Assembly (NCBI GenBank): GCA_014529385.2
Contig: CM043960.1
Span: forward strand, 70,989,410 to 71,053,409
Direction of reading: 5' to 3'
Origin: Adiantum capillus-veneris
Taxonomy: Eukaryota; Streptophyta; Polypodiopsida; Polypodiales; Pteridaceae
DNA length: 64,000 nucleotides
In this document: one piece after another, positions 54,568-63,763 of the stretch
Numbering within the stretch: the first letter of the stretch is position 1
Layout: every line of letters starts with the position of its first letter
Notes under the pieces: model-generated
What the model saw: the letters and a program-made list of their open reading frames with translations, nothing else
Databases searched by the model: none
Told to the model about the DNA's origin: nothing
Translations under genes and position numbers: made by a program

Positions 54568-54591
54568 GGTCCCATAGGTCTCGCACCGTCA
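54568..54591 (-). promoter_or_regulatory. LINE-A5 ORF1/ORF2 junction, UGA-CGG readthrough-type stop
   Basis: ORF1 ends ST-TGA (54589-54591), followed by CGG. The same frame continues RCETYGTTLR and meets the ORF2 ATG 33 bases after the stop begins. UGA followed by CGG is a known leaky context in several plant RNA viruses. The 13-base segment that follows is complementary to 50744-50756. Confidence 0.62.
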
Positions 54592-55456
54592 TGTAGAGCG
54601 CCGCTCTACAATCACCACCCGACCATCTCTGTAAAAGGCCATCTTCCCCTTCTCCCTTGCCGCTTGAATCTCGGACATTACTTCTCTCATATGCGCAGGT
54701 TGTGAGAGAGTGAGGTCATCGCCTAAGAAAATACCTGTCTTCTTGAGAGTAGGTCTCTTCCTCAAGAATTCCTTCTTCTCTTCCAATGAAGGGAAGCGTA
54801 GTATGAGAGCTCTTTCCTTTGAAGATTCTCCGGGGCCCTCACTCTTCTTGCCCACTCTCCATGCCTTTGAGTGTGAAGGCTTCTCCACCCCCATCATTGA
54901 TGTGAGGCTTGTGACCTCTTTTTCCACATTGTTTATGTCCTTGAGGCCGGTTACCCTCACATGTAGAGCCCGCACCCTCCTTCTTTGTTCCTCTTCGAGG
55001 GTCATGTTGATAAGAGTGGGTGTACAAGGAGCTTCCTTACCTTTCCCTTTCTTGGCAACCTCAATCCATTTTTCGGCCTCCTCTACTTTCTTTTGCGTTT
55101 CGGATATGACCGCGGCCCATGACTTCTTCTCCTCATTGATGTTGTCAATTTCTTCCCTCAAAGAGGGCTGAAATTCCCCCTCTTCAAGCCCATTTTTTGA
55201 CCGTGTTTCCAACACTTCTTTGTGGAGGTCCAAAATGCTATTCTCCAACGTGGCGATCTTGTTGAGAAGATGATCCTTCTCGTCCTTCCACCTCTTCTCC
55301 TTTTCTTCATTTTCTCGGAGGAAAACGGTCTTCGCGTTCCTCCAATCTTCCATCTCTTTTCTCCATGCTTTCATTTCCAATTCAATGATGGAAATTCGTT
55401 TGGAGTGAAGCATATATTTGAGTTTGCTTGTTGCCATAGGTGAGGTTGGGGATGAC

Positions 55457-55458
<2 letters not shown>
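54589..55458 (-). CDS. LINE-A5 ORF1, coiled-coil/RRM RNA-binding protein
   Basis: 289 residues, intact. Coiled coil about 20-110 (IIELEMKAWRKEMEDW, LENSILDLHKEVLETRSK). RRM from about 155 (RVRALHVRVTGLKDINN, KAWRVGKKSEG, ERALILRFPSLEEKKEFL). C-terminal domain to the end (FLGDDLTLSQPAHMREVM, KGKMAFYRDGRVVIVE). The start ATG lies at 55458 directly against the short GA tract of the 5' leader. Confidence 0.9.
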
Positions 55459-55490
<32 letters not shown>

Positions 55491-55558
55491 AGGATTGATG
55501 TTTCTAAAGTGCAGAAAATGCAGCAAACCCTAAAACGCAGATCTGTCCAACAACCCCC

Positions 55559-55589
<31 letters not shown>

Positions 55590-55707
55590 AAAACAGTCGC
55601 GAACCCTAAAATACAGGTCGCGAGCCCTAAAAACAGGTCGCGAACCCTAAAATACAGCAGCAAACCCTAAACGAAAGCATGGTAAAGAGAGAGAGAGATG
55701 GCGTGAT
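55459..55707 (-). promoter_or_regulatory. LINE-A5 5' UTR with telobox-like tandem repeats
   Basis: It contains GA 55459-55486, an A28 run (55559-55586) and four tandem about 20-bp units GTCGCGAACCCTAAAATACAG (first unit from about 55595, last degenerate at 55656-55671), plus AAACCCTAAA at 55525. AAACCCTAA is the plant telobox, a cis-element of translation-related promoters. In a LINE 5' UTR it could act as an internal promoter element (inference). Confidence 0.55.
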
Positions 55708-55729
55708 GAGAGAGAGAGAGAGAGAGAGA
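55708..55729. repeat. (GA)n tract, LINE tail
   Basis: Tail of the following LINE-A fragment. A second short GA run precedes it at 55685-55698. Confidence 0.92.
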
Positions 55730-56243
55730 TGAAATGAAATATATTAACGTCTTCAAAAGGCCAAAATGACCTACGTGACCAGAGCGTTACAATGTGGTGA
55801 ATCTGATACAAAGTCAAAGTAACAAAATGAAATGACAAAATGATAAAATGATAAAATAAAAGTACTATGGGATCCTAAACTGGTAGGCGTGAACTAAGCA
55901 GCTAGCTGGGGGTAGCTGAATCACAAGTCACAAGAAATCTAGCATCGGTCGCTGGCGGATCTCATCAATATCCTCCATGGACAGCAATCTGACCGGGCGT
56001 CGTGCATGTCGGGCCAAAGTGATCCAAATCCTCTAATGTAGCCTCCGTCGATGCTGTGTAGTCCTACGCAGTCGCGGCCTTCTCGATTTCCCCAGCTCAG
56101 TCGCTCGATCGATCAGTGTACCTCTTGTGTGAGGCGACAAGATCTGCTCTGGTAGTAGCTCCTCTGGGTGTCCAGTGTCTGCTCTAAAGAAGTCTGTGAT
56201 GTGTCTCTGAGACTGGCTACCCTCTCCTCTCATCAGGCTCTCT

Positions 56244-56246
<3 letters not shown>
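55730..56246 (-). mobile_element. LINE-A2-type 3' fragment
   Basis: About 515 bp. 3' UTR and the ORF2 end (minus frame 56033-56233: SQSQRHITDFFRADTGHPEE, RGTLIDRATELGKSRRPRLR). Truncated in ...CTCTCTCAG, again meeting a GA tract. Confidence 0.87.

Positions 56247-56306
<60 letters not shown>
56247..56306. repeat. (GA)n tract, LINE tail
   Basis: Followed by TATATTTACGTCCGCAAAAGG, a variant of the inverted GGACGT box. Confidence 0.94.
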
Positions 56307-56309
<3 letters not shown>

Positions 56310-56490
56310 ATTTACGTCCGCAAAAGGAAAATTACACCATCATCATATGATCCAAATATTCAATACAAAAGACTAGGATAACAAATGCTAAACATGTGAA
56401 CAAATAAGGGAGCCAGTAGAGCCAGCTCATAGCAAAAGAGAGAAGGAGAGCAACTCATACAGCAGCTTCTTACAGACCGTTTCTGACCAT
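56307..56490 (-). mobile_element. Possible 3' end of a fourth LINE family (D)
   Basis: Only the terminal box (sense CCTTTTGCGGACGTAAATATA) and its attachment to a TC tail resemble families A and C. No coding part is visible. The upstream limit is approximate. Confidence 0.45.
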
Positions 56491-57588
56491 GACCCTCTAA
56501 AAGAGTAAATTCTATCCTCTCCTCTTTGTTGTATGGCTCCTACTTGCAGGATATGCATGGGTGTACTATATTTGTCACATGCCAACCAGAAATTATATAT
56601 TAGAAAATTTTACTTTAATCTATTTTGTCCTCGTAGACAATTCACGTCTGAATGCTTTGTTGCAGCTGCATGTCTCCTAGGTCATTTTCCCCTTTTGATA
56701 ACATATAATAACACCATCATTTTTTCTGCTTCCTTTCTCTAGTTCTCAAGCTATATGACATCGTGTATGTTTGAAATTTGAATGTCGGGCTTCATTTTAT
56801 GGACTACTGCTCCACTGTATTGCATTAAATTTTCTGTGCATCATGCTTAGCATCCAACTTTTTATTGCCCATTTTGTGTGATCCTACCAGCTAACCATAA
56901 CAACTATGGCCATGATGCGGTTCGCTGTGTCAAATGTGATGAACAGAATCTTGTGTGCTGAGAACCACAAACTAAATCATCATTGCAACAAGTGTGATGC
57001 CTACATACATTCCAGCAGGCTACCATTGATAGGTAAAGCCATAAACTGTCCAGTTCAAATTTGATACTAAGGTCAAAGTCACTAGTAACTAACCATCCGC
57101 ATTTCTTGCCACATTACATGATGATCAGCTTTGCATGCACCTTAACAAAAAATGATTTGTACTCAGGAGAAGCCTCACAATTGCACAATCAAGGTGTCCT
57201 ACATATGTTCCAGCACCTCACAAACTCTGCTAGGTTTCCTGAAAAGCTGTTTGGTTGAAAATTTCTGCACTCATGATCGACCCATGACCCATCAAAGTGA
57301 AGTATGCAACCTAATATAGTGTATAAAAGGAAATCTATCAATCTTAATTTACAATTCCACTTTGTCATTCAATCAGCCATCATTAACTCCAATACCCATG
57401 GGTACGTGAATAGTCAACCAATGTATAGAAACATTCTCAAATGAAATTAAATTTCATGTAGCATGAACAATGAAAGGAATCTTTGTGAAACACATCACAA
57501 GTGTAAGCAAGAGTTCCTCTATTTTTCAAAAATTATTTTATTGCATGCGCTTGCTAAAATTTAACCTTTGAGGATAAGCGCAAATTAC
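56491..57588. other. AT-rich non-repetitive stretch, probable intron or intergenic host DNA
   Basis: This is the only long stretch without recognisable retroelement sequence. It lies downstream of the last SKI2 exon and may be its intron, with donor GTAATTTG just above 57588. A short plus-strand Cys/His-rich reading (CAENHKLNHHCNKC near 56960-57000) is too brief to call. I looked for the next SKI2 exon and did not find it. Confidence 0.5.
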
Positions 57589-57738
57589 CTTCAAATCTTC
57601 AACACGCAGAAGATTTAAAATCATATTGTAAGTCAATCTGAATTGTGACTCCAGTTTTGTAGGTGTCCCAGTAAGTAGTCCCTTGAGGTCGACTTCCTCG
57701 GGAATTTCATCCCAGCACATTATAATGACTGTCCCAAC
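57589..57738 (-). pseudogene. SKI2: SKI2-type RNA helicase, exon fragment (downstream exon)
   Basis: 150 bases, 50 codons, phase 0, acceptor TTGCGCTTAG and donor GTAATTTG. The peptide contains MCWDEIPEEVDLKGLLTG and ESQFRLTYNMILNLLRVEDLK, which matches the segment after the helicase motif VI in plant SKI2 (MC-x-DE-x-P, L-ESQFRLTY-x-MIL-x-LLRVE-x-L). SKI2 is the helicase of the cytoplasmic SKI complex that feeds mRNA to the exosome. No frame damage is visible in this exon. The rest of the gene is not in the window except the exon at 57832. Confidence 0.87.
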
Positions 57739-57831
57739 CTAAGCGCAAGAAAGTGCAACATCATTTTCCTGTGAGCCCAATCAAGTTGAAATTCCTGAAA
57801 ATCATAGCCACCCTAAGAATAAACTGCAAAC

Positions 57832-57939
57832 CTTGTCAAGACCCCTTCGCCCAGCTCGGCCAGCCATTTGTGTATATTCACCCGGATAGAGCTGCCGGAA
57901 TGTCTTTCCATCATGCTTTCTAAAACTATGGAAGGCAAC
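57832..57939 (-). pseudogene. SKI2: SKI2-type RNA helicase, exon fragment with motif VI
   Basis: 108 bases, 36 codons, phase 0, acceptor TACTGTCTTGCAG and donor GTTTGCAG. The peptide [18 protein letters not shown] and [13 protein letters not shown] holds helicase motif VI ([10 protein letters not shown]), diagnostic for Ski2-like helicases. It joins in frame to the exon at 57589-57738 across a 93-base intron with GT-AG ends. About 280 bases upstream the gypsy element starts, and no further exon is seen. It could be part of a live gene with very long introns or a truncated copy. Confidence 0.9.
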
Positions 57940-58218
57940 CTGCAAGACAGTAGGACCAATCAACTGTTTTGTAGAGATTGCAGAACCGGTGTTGTGGGAA
58001 GGCTAGAAAACATTATTCCTTTTGGGTTACAACTTGTCTTATCTTACATTAGAGAGTAAAGAACTTATGCAGCTTGCACTTAGTAATGTAACTTGTCTTA
58101 TCTTACACTTGCACATGCCCTGCTGCGAGCTCCTAGTGTAGCTCATATAGTAAAGTGAAAAGACAGACCCAACGTTCTCAATATATGAAGACTTGTGGAT
58201 ATTTTCTAGGAAAGTGTC
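57940..58218. other. Non-coding spacer between SKI2 exon and gypsy element
   Basis: Expected to be a SKI2 intron. Two short repeats of ACTTGTCTTATCTTACA occur at about 58030 and 58090. No 5' LTR matching the one at 63428 was found here. Confidence 0.45.
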
Positions 58219-59600
58219 ATGGTTGTGACTGAATCACAGATACGTCCACAAGTGTGCATGCCCTACTCAGGCCGAGCAAAGAGAGATGAAGCATCGTCAA
58301 TTGATCGGCGATGCAACAAAGATGATGCTCAGTTTTGCAAAGGATCCGAAATTGGCAAAATATATGAGCGAGACTTCTTTTCAGGAAGTGCATGCGCAGT
58401 GGGAGAAAACCACAACACCACCCCCGAAACCCGCTCTCAAGAAACCTTCTGATCAAAAGAAATATTCACAGAAGGAATTAAAAGAGGTGGTTGATGCACG
58501 GATTGCTCAGCTTTTTGACGCGCAGAAGAAAGCTAAAAAGCATGGCAAAAAGTAGAACAAAGACACTGACTTCCCGGGTTATTTGGGTCGTCAGTCGACA
58601 TTTGACAAGCCAAAGAAACAGAAGAAGCGTGTTCGATTTGAAGAAGTACCCAGTTCTTCTTCTTCTTCCAGTTCTTCTAGCTCTTCAGATTCGAGCGAAG
58701 AAGACTAAAAAGGCAAAAAGCGAAGCAACAAACAACGCTTCGGAAAGGGTAAGAAAAAGGCGACGAAGTCTAAATCTCGCCCAATGAGTGACAGTTCTAC
58801 AGACGACTCGTCTACAGACACTTCAGACTCTGATGACGGCAACTTTTATGCGAACAAGAAGAATTTTTATAAAGCCAACCAATATGACTTTCTGGAAGAT
58901 AAAAGTAAGAAAGTCCGAGAGTTTAAGGAAGGTGGACAGTCGATCAAATTTGATACTTTTTCAGGATACAAAGATGCTTTGAAGGCTGTCTTTTATACAG
59001 CAGTTTGACATCGGTTTCGCAGGAGGACGCTACTCAGAGCACTCCAAGATTCGAAGAGCTACCTCTTACTTTAGGGGGAATGCTCGAACTTGGTGGTCCA
59101 CGCTTCTTTTACACAAGACTGCGCCAGTTAAATGGTTGAAATTTAAGAAGCTTTTTATTTCTTCTGGCTGACACAAGAGTATGAACGCGATATACGAGCT
59201 ACTTGGAACCATCTTCGGATGACCAATAGGGATACAGTGGATGCTTATTGCGAGAGATTCTGGAGCTCTTTTCTACCGGCCTCGTCATTCAAGCAGATCT
59301 CGTTGAGAGGACATATTGAGCGGTTTACCTTGGGTCTACCTACAGAGATCCGAGACCACTGCTTGGAACAGAAGTCAGCTTCTATTCAAGAGTTGATCAG
59401 TCACGCGAAACGGGGCTTTGCCATTCACTCTGGCAGTCTGACCTACCCCACCGATGAGGTCATCACACAACGAGCCGAACAGACTTCAACGAATGAAAGT
59501 AGAAAGAGAAAGAGCAACCCAGAAAAGAAGGATGCACGACCCAAGCTTACTCCTGAGAAGAGAGCTCGCTTCATCAGGGAGGGGAAGTGCTTTGGATGAG
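58219..59600 (+). pseudogene. Gypsy gag (broken)
   Basis: The first usable ATG is at 58286 (MKHRQLIGDATKMMLSF). The frame continues past TAG at 58553-58555 and TAA near 58706 through a Ser-rich and Asp/Ser-rich linker. A one-base shift at about 58980 leads into the gag core (QQFDIGFAGGRYSEHSK, ARTWWSTLLLHK). Another break near 59165 precedes WNHLRMTNRDTVDAYC and the frame 59219-59599. The zinc knuckle reads CFG, then TGA, then EYGHISVKC at 59590-59632: the second Cys codon has become a stop. Confidence 0.85.
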
Positions 59601-60250
59601 GGGAATATGGACATATATCCGTGAAGTGCCCTAACAAGGCACCGAATGAACAAGATGAAGAAAGGCCAGAAAGTTCAAAAGCAGCTGAGAGACGTGGCAG
59701 AAAAGGCAGATAAACAGCAGAACTAGTACCACATGGCGTGGGACCTACATCAAATCAAACGAATGGAAGTACAAACTTTGCCGCTTATAGGGCAAAGTAA
59801 AGGTTCACGAAGCTCTTTTGATGGAGCCAAGGCCAAATTCTTTTGACTTGAAATTGACGGCTCGATTTCGAATTACGACCGACAGACTGACGCCATAGGC
59901 GTAGGTAGTTCGACTGGCACCCGGATACGGGATGTTGCCATTACACCGAGCATTGGCAATCTTCGTTTGCAATGACAGGGGTGTTCAGGGCACGCAAGTG
60001 ACGTTCTACTCGGAATCCCTTGGACCACAAGAACTACGCCGTGGTTGACTACCGGGCCGAGAAAGCGACTTTGGCAAATGAAGGCCTCAGAGATTGTACT
60101 TGATGAACTCTACTCATTCTTTTGGGAGAGAACTGAACGATGGATAAACGTCGAATATGTTTTGACCTGAACAAAAGAACACCAAGATTTTTCTCCACAC
60201 TCATGCCGATTGCTTTTAAGAGGGCCTGAAGATCATACCATTGATCTGAT
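59601..60250 (+). pseudogene. Gypsy protease region (strongly degraded)
   Basis: It lies between knuckle and RT. Only scraps can be read, and no intact D-S/T-G motif was found. The most decayed part of this element. Confidence 0.5.
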
Positions 60251-61067
60251 ACATGGAAGCACAACCTGCCACCTTACCGTGTGAGCCGAGCACTGAATGA
60301 TGAGATTATGAACCAAGTGAAAGGCCTCTTGGAAAAGGGTCTTGTCCAGCCTAGTACTTCACCGTATTGCTCTCCAGTGTTGTTGGTTTTGAAGAAAGAC
60401 GGATCTTGGAGATGTGCATCGATTATAGAGCTCTCAACAAAATCACCATCAAGAACAGATTTCCAATTCCTAGGATCGATGATATACTCGACAGATTACA
60501 GGGATCCTCGTGCTTCAGCATGATTAATCTGAAGAGTGGATATCATCAGATCAGAATCCCTAGGGGAGACGTCTACAAGACAACTTTCCGGACGACTTTT
60601 GGGTTATTTGAGTTTTTGGTGATGCCTTTTGGCTTAACCAATGCTCCTGCGACATTTAACCGGATGATGGACAAGATTTTTCGAGAGTAGAGGCTATTTG
60701 TTGGCACTTTCTTTGATGATATCATTGTTTTCTCCAAGAATGAGGCAGAACACAGAGATCATCTGCTTCAGACATAAACTTTTTGGGACACATTGTCTCA
60801 GCAGCAGGAGTGCAACTGGATCCCGCCAAGATAGACACTATCCGTGATTGGCCCGATTTCAAGAATGTCCATGAAGTTGGAAGCTTGTTGGGATTGTGTT
60901 CGTACTACAGGCGGTTCATTCGAAAGTTTGCAGAGGTTGCTTCCCCTTTGCATATCTTGACACAGAAAGGAGTCCTTTTCTCATGGGAATCCACACAGGT
61001 GACTACCTTTCAAACATTGAAAGAGAAATTGACTACAAGATCAGTTTTGACTTTGCTGGACTTGTAG
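60251..61067 (+). pseudogene. Gypsy reverse transcriptase (several breaks)
   Basis: Pieces in order: [50 protein letters not shown]-like [30 protein letters not shown], then a TAG (60688-60690) and TFFDDIIVFSKN at 60711-60740 with the catalytic DD. The thumb and connection follow (MGHIVSAAGVQLDPAKID, LLGLCSYYRRFIRKFAE). Frames change near 60420 and 60770. Confidence 0.88.
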
Positions 61068-61121
61068 AAGTCATTTGAAGTATATTGTGATGCTTGTGGT
61101 CGTAGTCTAGGAGCGGTCTTA

Positions 61122-62849
61122 ATGCAAGAAGGCCATGTCATTGCTTATGAGAGCCGACTGTTCTCAAGGCCGGAGATGACAGCACAGATTTATGAGAAAG
61201 AGCTTTTAACGGTTATCCATGCTCTGACTCAGTGGCGGCATTACCTACTCGGACCGGATCTTACTGTCCTTACAGACCATCAGAGTTTGCGCTACTTCTT
61301 GTCACAGAAGCAACTTTCGGAAAAGCATATGCGGTGGGCGAACATTGTCACAGTTTCACTTCTAGATTGTCCATGTGCAGGGACAAAAAAATGTGGTGGC
61401 AGATGCTTTGTCTCGAAAACCATTGGTTATGGCTATTTCCGCGATACATCATAGGAGCTTCGAGGATATGGTCGACCAGTATGCCACAGATACAGATTTT
61501 GCAGACGTTTTCACACGGATACGGGATGGGGAGACAGTAGCAAGATACTCCATTCGGGAAGGCTACTTGATGAGAAAAACCATGTTGTGCGTTACAGAGA
61601 CATTGAGGGAAAAGGTTATGACTGAATGCCACTGTCCACCTTTTACGGGTCACCGCGGCATTGCTACCACCATCAAAGGGGTAGAGAGATACCTCTTTTG
61701 GCCGAGACTCAAAAAGGATGTGAAAGAGTTTGTGCTAAGTTGCTTAGTATGCCATGAGGTCAAGTTTGACAGGCATAAGGCACAGGGATTGTTACAGCCT
61801 TTACCCATACCCACCCGCCCCTGGGAAACTATTGCAATGCATTTCATTTTTGATCTCCCGAGAACACAGAGTGGTCACGATGGTATCTGGACTGTTATTG
61901 ACAGATTTAGCAAACAGGCTCATTTCATTCCAGTGAAGAAAACAGTCAAGCCGGATCACTTAGCGAGACTGTCTGTGGCCCAGATCTTCAGATTACATGG
62001 CATGCCTGAGACGATTGTCTCCGACACAGACCCCATATTTACGAGTTTGTTTTGGAAGGCAATTTGGGAGAACATTGGCACGCGGTTGCAATTCTCGTCA
62101 TCGTTCCACCCGCAGACTGATGGGCAATCTGAGATTGCAAATTGTGTGGTTCTAGATTTATTGAAGTCTTATATCTCAGATCAGAAGCCTCAATGGGAAA
62201 AGTATCTACCTTTGGTGGAATTTTCCTACGATAACACGATACACTCTTCGACGGGGAAGGCACCATTTGAGATTGTTGAAGGTGCTGCGAAGGTTCCACC
62301 CTTCCTAAGCACGAAAGATAAGATTTTTGAAGCGGATGAATATACGCAAGACTTAGATACAGATTTTGCCAAGGTTCGCGAGACTTTGCAGAAATCTCAA
62401 GAACGACAAAAAAAGGCAACAGATCGCCATCGTCGCGACTTGAAATTGAAGGAGGATGATTGGGTGCTCTTACGTTTTGAGAAAGCACGCGCCTGAGAAA
62501 GAAAAAGGGAAAGAAGAGGCTTTTTCCGAAGCTTAGTATGCGATACTACGGACCTGATACTTGGAGGATTCACGATGTATTTCATGTGAGTCTCTGGAAA
62601 CCTTTTAAAGGTGACGTGCCTGATGATGGGGAGCCTGATGAGCAACCCGAAGTGGAAGAAAACGAGGAGACCCTTGTTCCTGAACAAATTTTGGCACATA
62701 GGGATACGAAGAAAGGTAAAGTCCGAAGGCGGTTCTTGGTTAAGCTCAAGAACTATCCTGCATTGGATGCGAAGTGGATGGAGGAGGAGGACCTAGCAGA
62801 TAGTCCTCAGATTGTGAAACTTTACCTCGATGCTTTTGGTTTAGCATAG
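61122..62849 (+). pseudogene. Gypsy RNase H, integrase and chromodomain
   Basis: RNase H 61122-61360 (YESRLFSRPEM, YEKELLTVIHALTQWRHY, TDHQSLRYFLSQK). Integrase is the long frame 61375-62496: HHCC zinc (HCPPFTGHRGIA, LSCLVCHEVKF), catalytic D-D-E (MHFIFDLPRTQ where the first Asp motif reads MHF-x-FD, VSDTDPIF, DGQSEIANC). A shift near 62495 and a short deletion near 62553 follow. The chromodomain is at 62538-62849 (VRRRFLVKLKNYPALDAKW). The integrase core is the best preserved part. Confidence 0.9.
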
Positions 62850-63414
62850 TCTACTCCAAATGGAACCCAGAATTCAGCTTGACCGGAGATCTGATGCAAT
62901 GGGATGCACAAGAGGGGAGTCACTCCGCTACTTTGTCAACAGATGCCTTGATTTAGATACTAAAGTCACTGATGTCTCTTTGAGCTTCAGGGATACTGAA
63001 AGCTGACAGTATTCTGCAGTATGACTTTATGAAATGGAATTCTTGATTATGATACTGATTTTTTCTTGACTTCTTTTGAGTGCAGGAACTGATAGAAGAA
63101 ATGACTGCAGCATTTTGGTCTGATTGATCTCGAATACACATGGTTGCAATAGGGGTTAGTCAATCGGACATCGATGAGGTCCCGATTGGATCTAGATGCG
63201 ATGCTAGCTACATTGCCGATAAATCGTGGTCTAAGATCCGAATGAAAGTTGAATGTCATGTGATGTCTAGTGATGTCGTGTGATGTGACTGTCGATTGGT
63301 ACATGTACTAGATGTGTGTTCCTAGTACGTAGGTACTAGCAGTCAGTGTCTGCTAAGACGGTTTATGGCTTCTGTCCATTTTGCAGGCGTAATCGAGGGC
63401 GATTACAATGCTTT
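62850..63414 (+). other. 3' non-coding region of the gypsy element
   Basis: Lies between the chromodomain stop and the purine tract. No ORF of interest. Contains the run TGTCATGTGATGTCTAGTGATG near 63256, a short imperfect GATGT repeat. Confidence 0.6.
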
Positions 63415-63427
63415 CAAGAGGGAGGTA
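63415..63427 (+). promoter_or_regulatory. Polypurine tract
   Basis: CAAGAGGGAGGTA directly before the TG of the LTR, matching the tract at 14832-14843 on the other strand. Confidence 0.8.
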
Positions 63428-63632
63428 TGTCACAAAGTGATGACGTGTCTGCCCGAGAGCATGCAGGAAACCCTAGCCCTGAGTGCTGCTGAAAGCCCCT
63501 AACCCCAAAACCTGCAAACACTAAAATCTAACCCTAAAAGCAACAGATGGAAATCCGAAAATGGTGCTGGCTGAATTTGCGGCAATTTCTCTGTTGCTTT
63601 TGCGGCAACTTTTGCTTTATTCCTCCACGCAA

Positions 63633-63693
<61 letters not shown>

Positions 63694-63725
63694 TGATTTG
63701 CTTTATTTTATTAAAACTCTCTTGT

Positions 63726-63763
<38 letters not shown>

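Larger units (their letters stand above)
50702..55707 (-). mobile_element. LINE-A5, full-length and nearly intact
   Basis: It is about 5.0 kb: 5' UTR with telobox-like repeats and a poly(T) run (55459-55707), ORF1 (54589-55458), UGA-CGG junction, ORF2 (50955-54558, one frameshift), 3' UTR and (TC)30 tail. All catalytic residues are present. It is the reference copy for the family in this window. Confidence 0.92.

Noticed and set aside
54710-55171. Plus-strand ORF of 153 residues
   Set aside because: Shadow of the LINE-A5 ORF1.
55487-55680. Interstitial telomere array
   Set aside because: The CCCTAAA cores are spaced every 20 bp within a larger unit, not in a 7-bp array.
56881-57056. Short Cys/His-rich plus-strand reading (HHCNKCDAYIH) as a zinc-finger exon
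   Set aside because: Only about 55 codons, no matching family recognised and no second supporting exon.
57589-57939. SKI2 exons as a cargo captured by an LTR retrotransposon
   Set aside because: The intron is retained and no LTR lies on the far side, so RNA-level capture does not fit.
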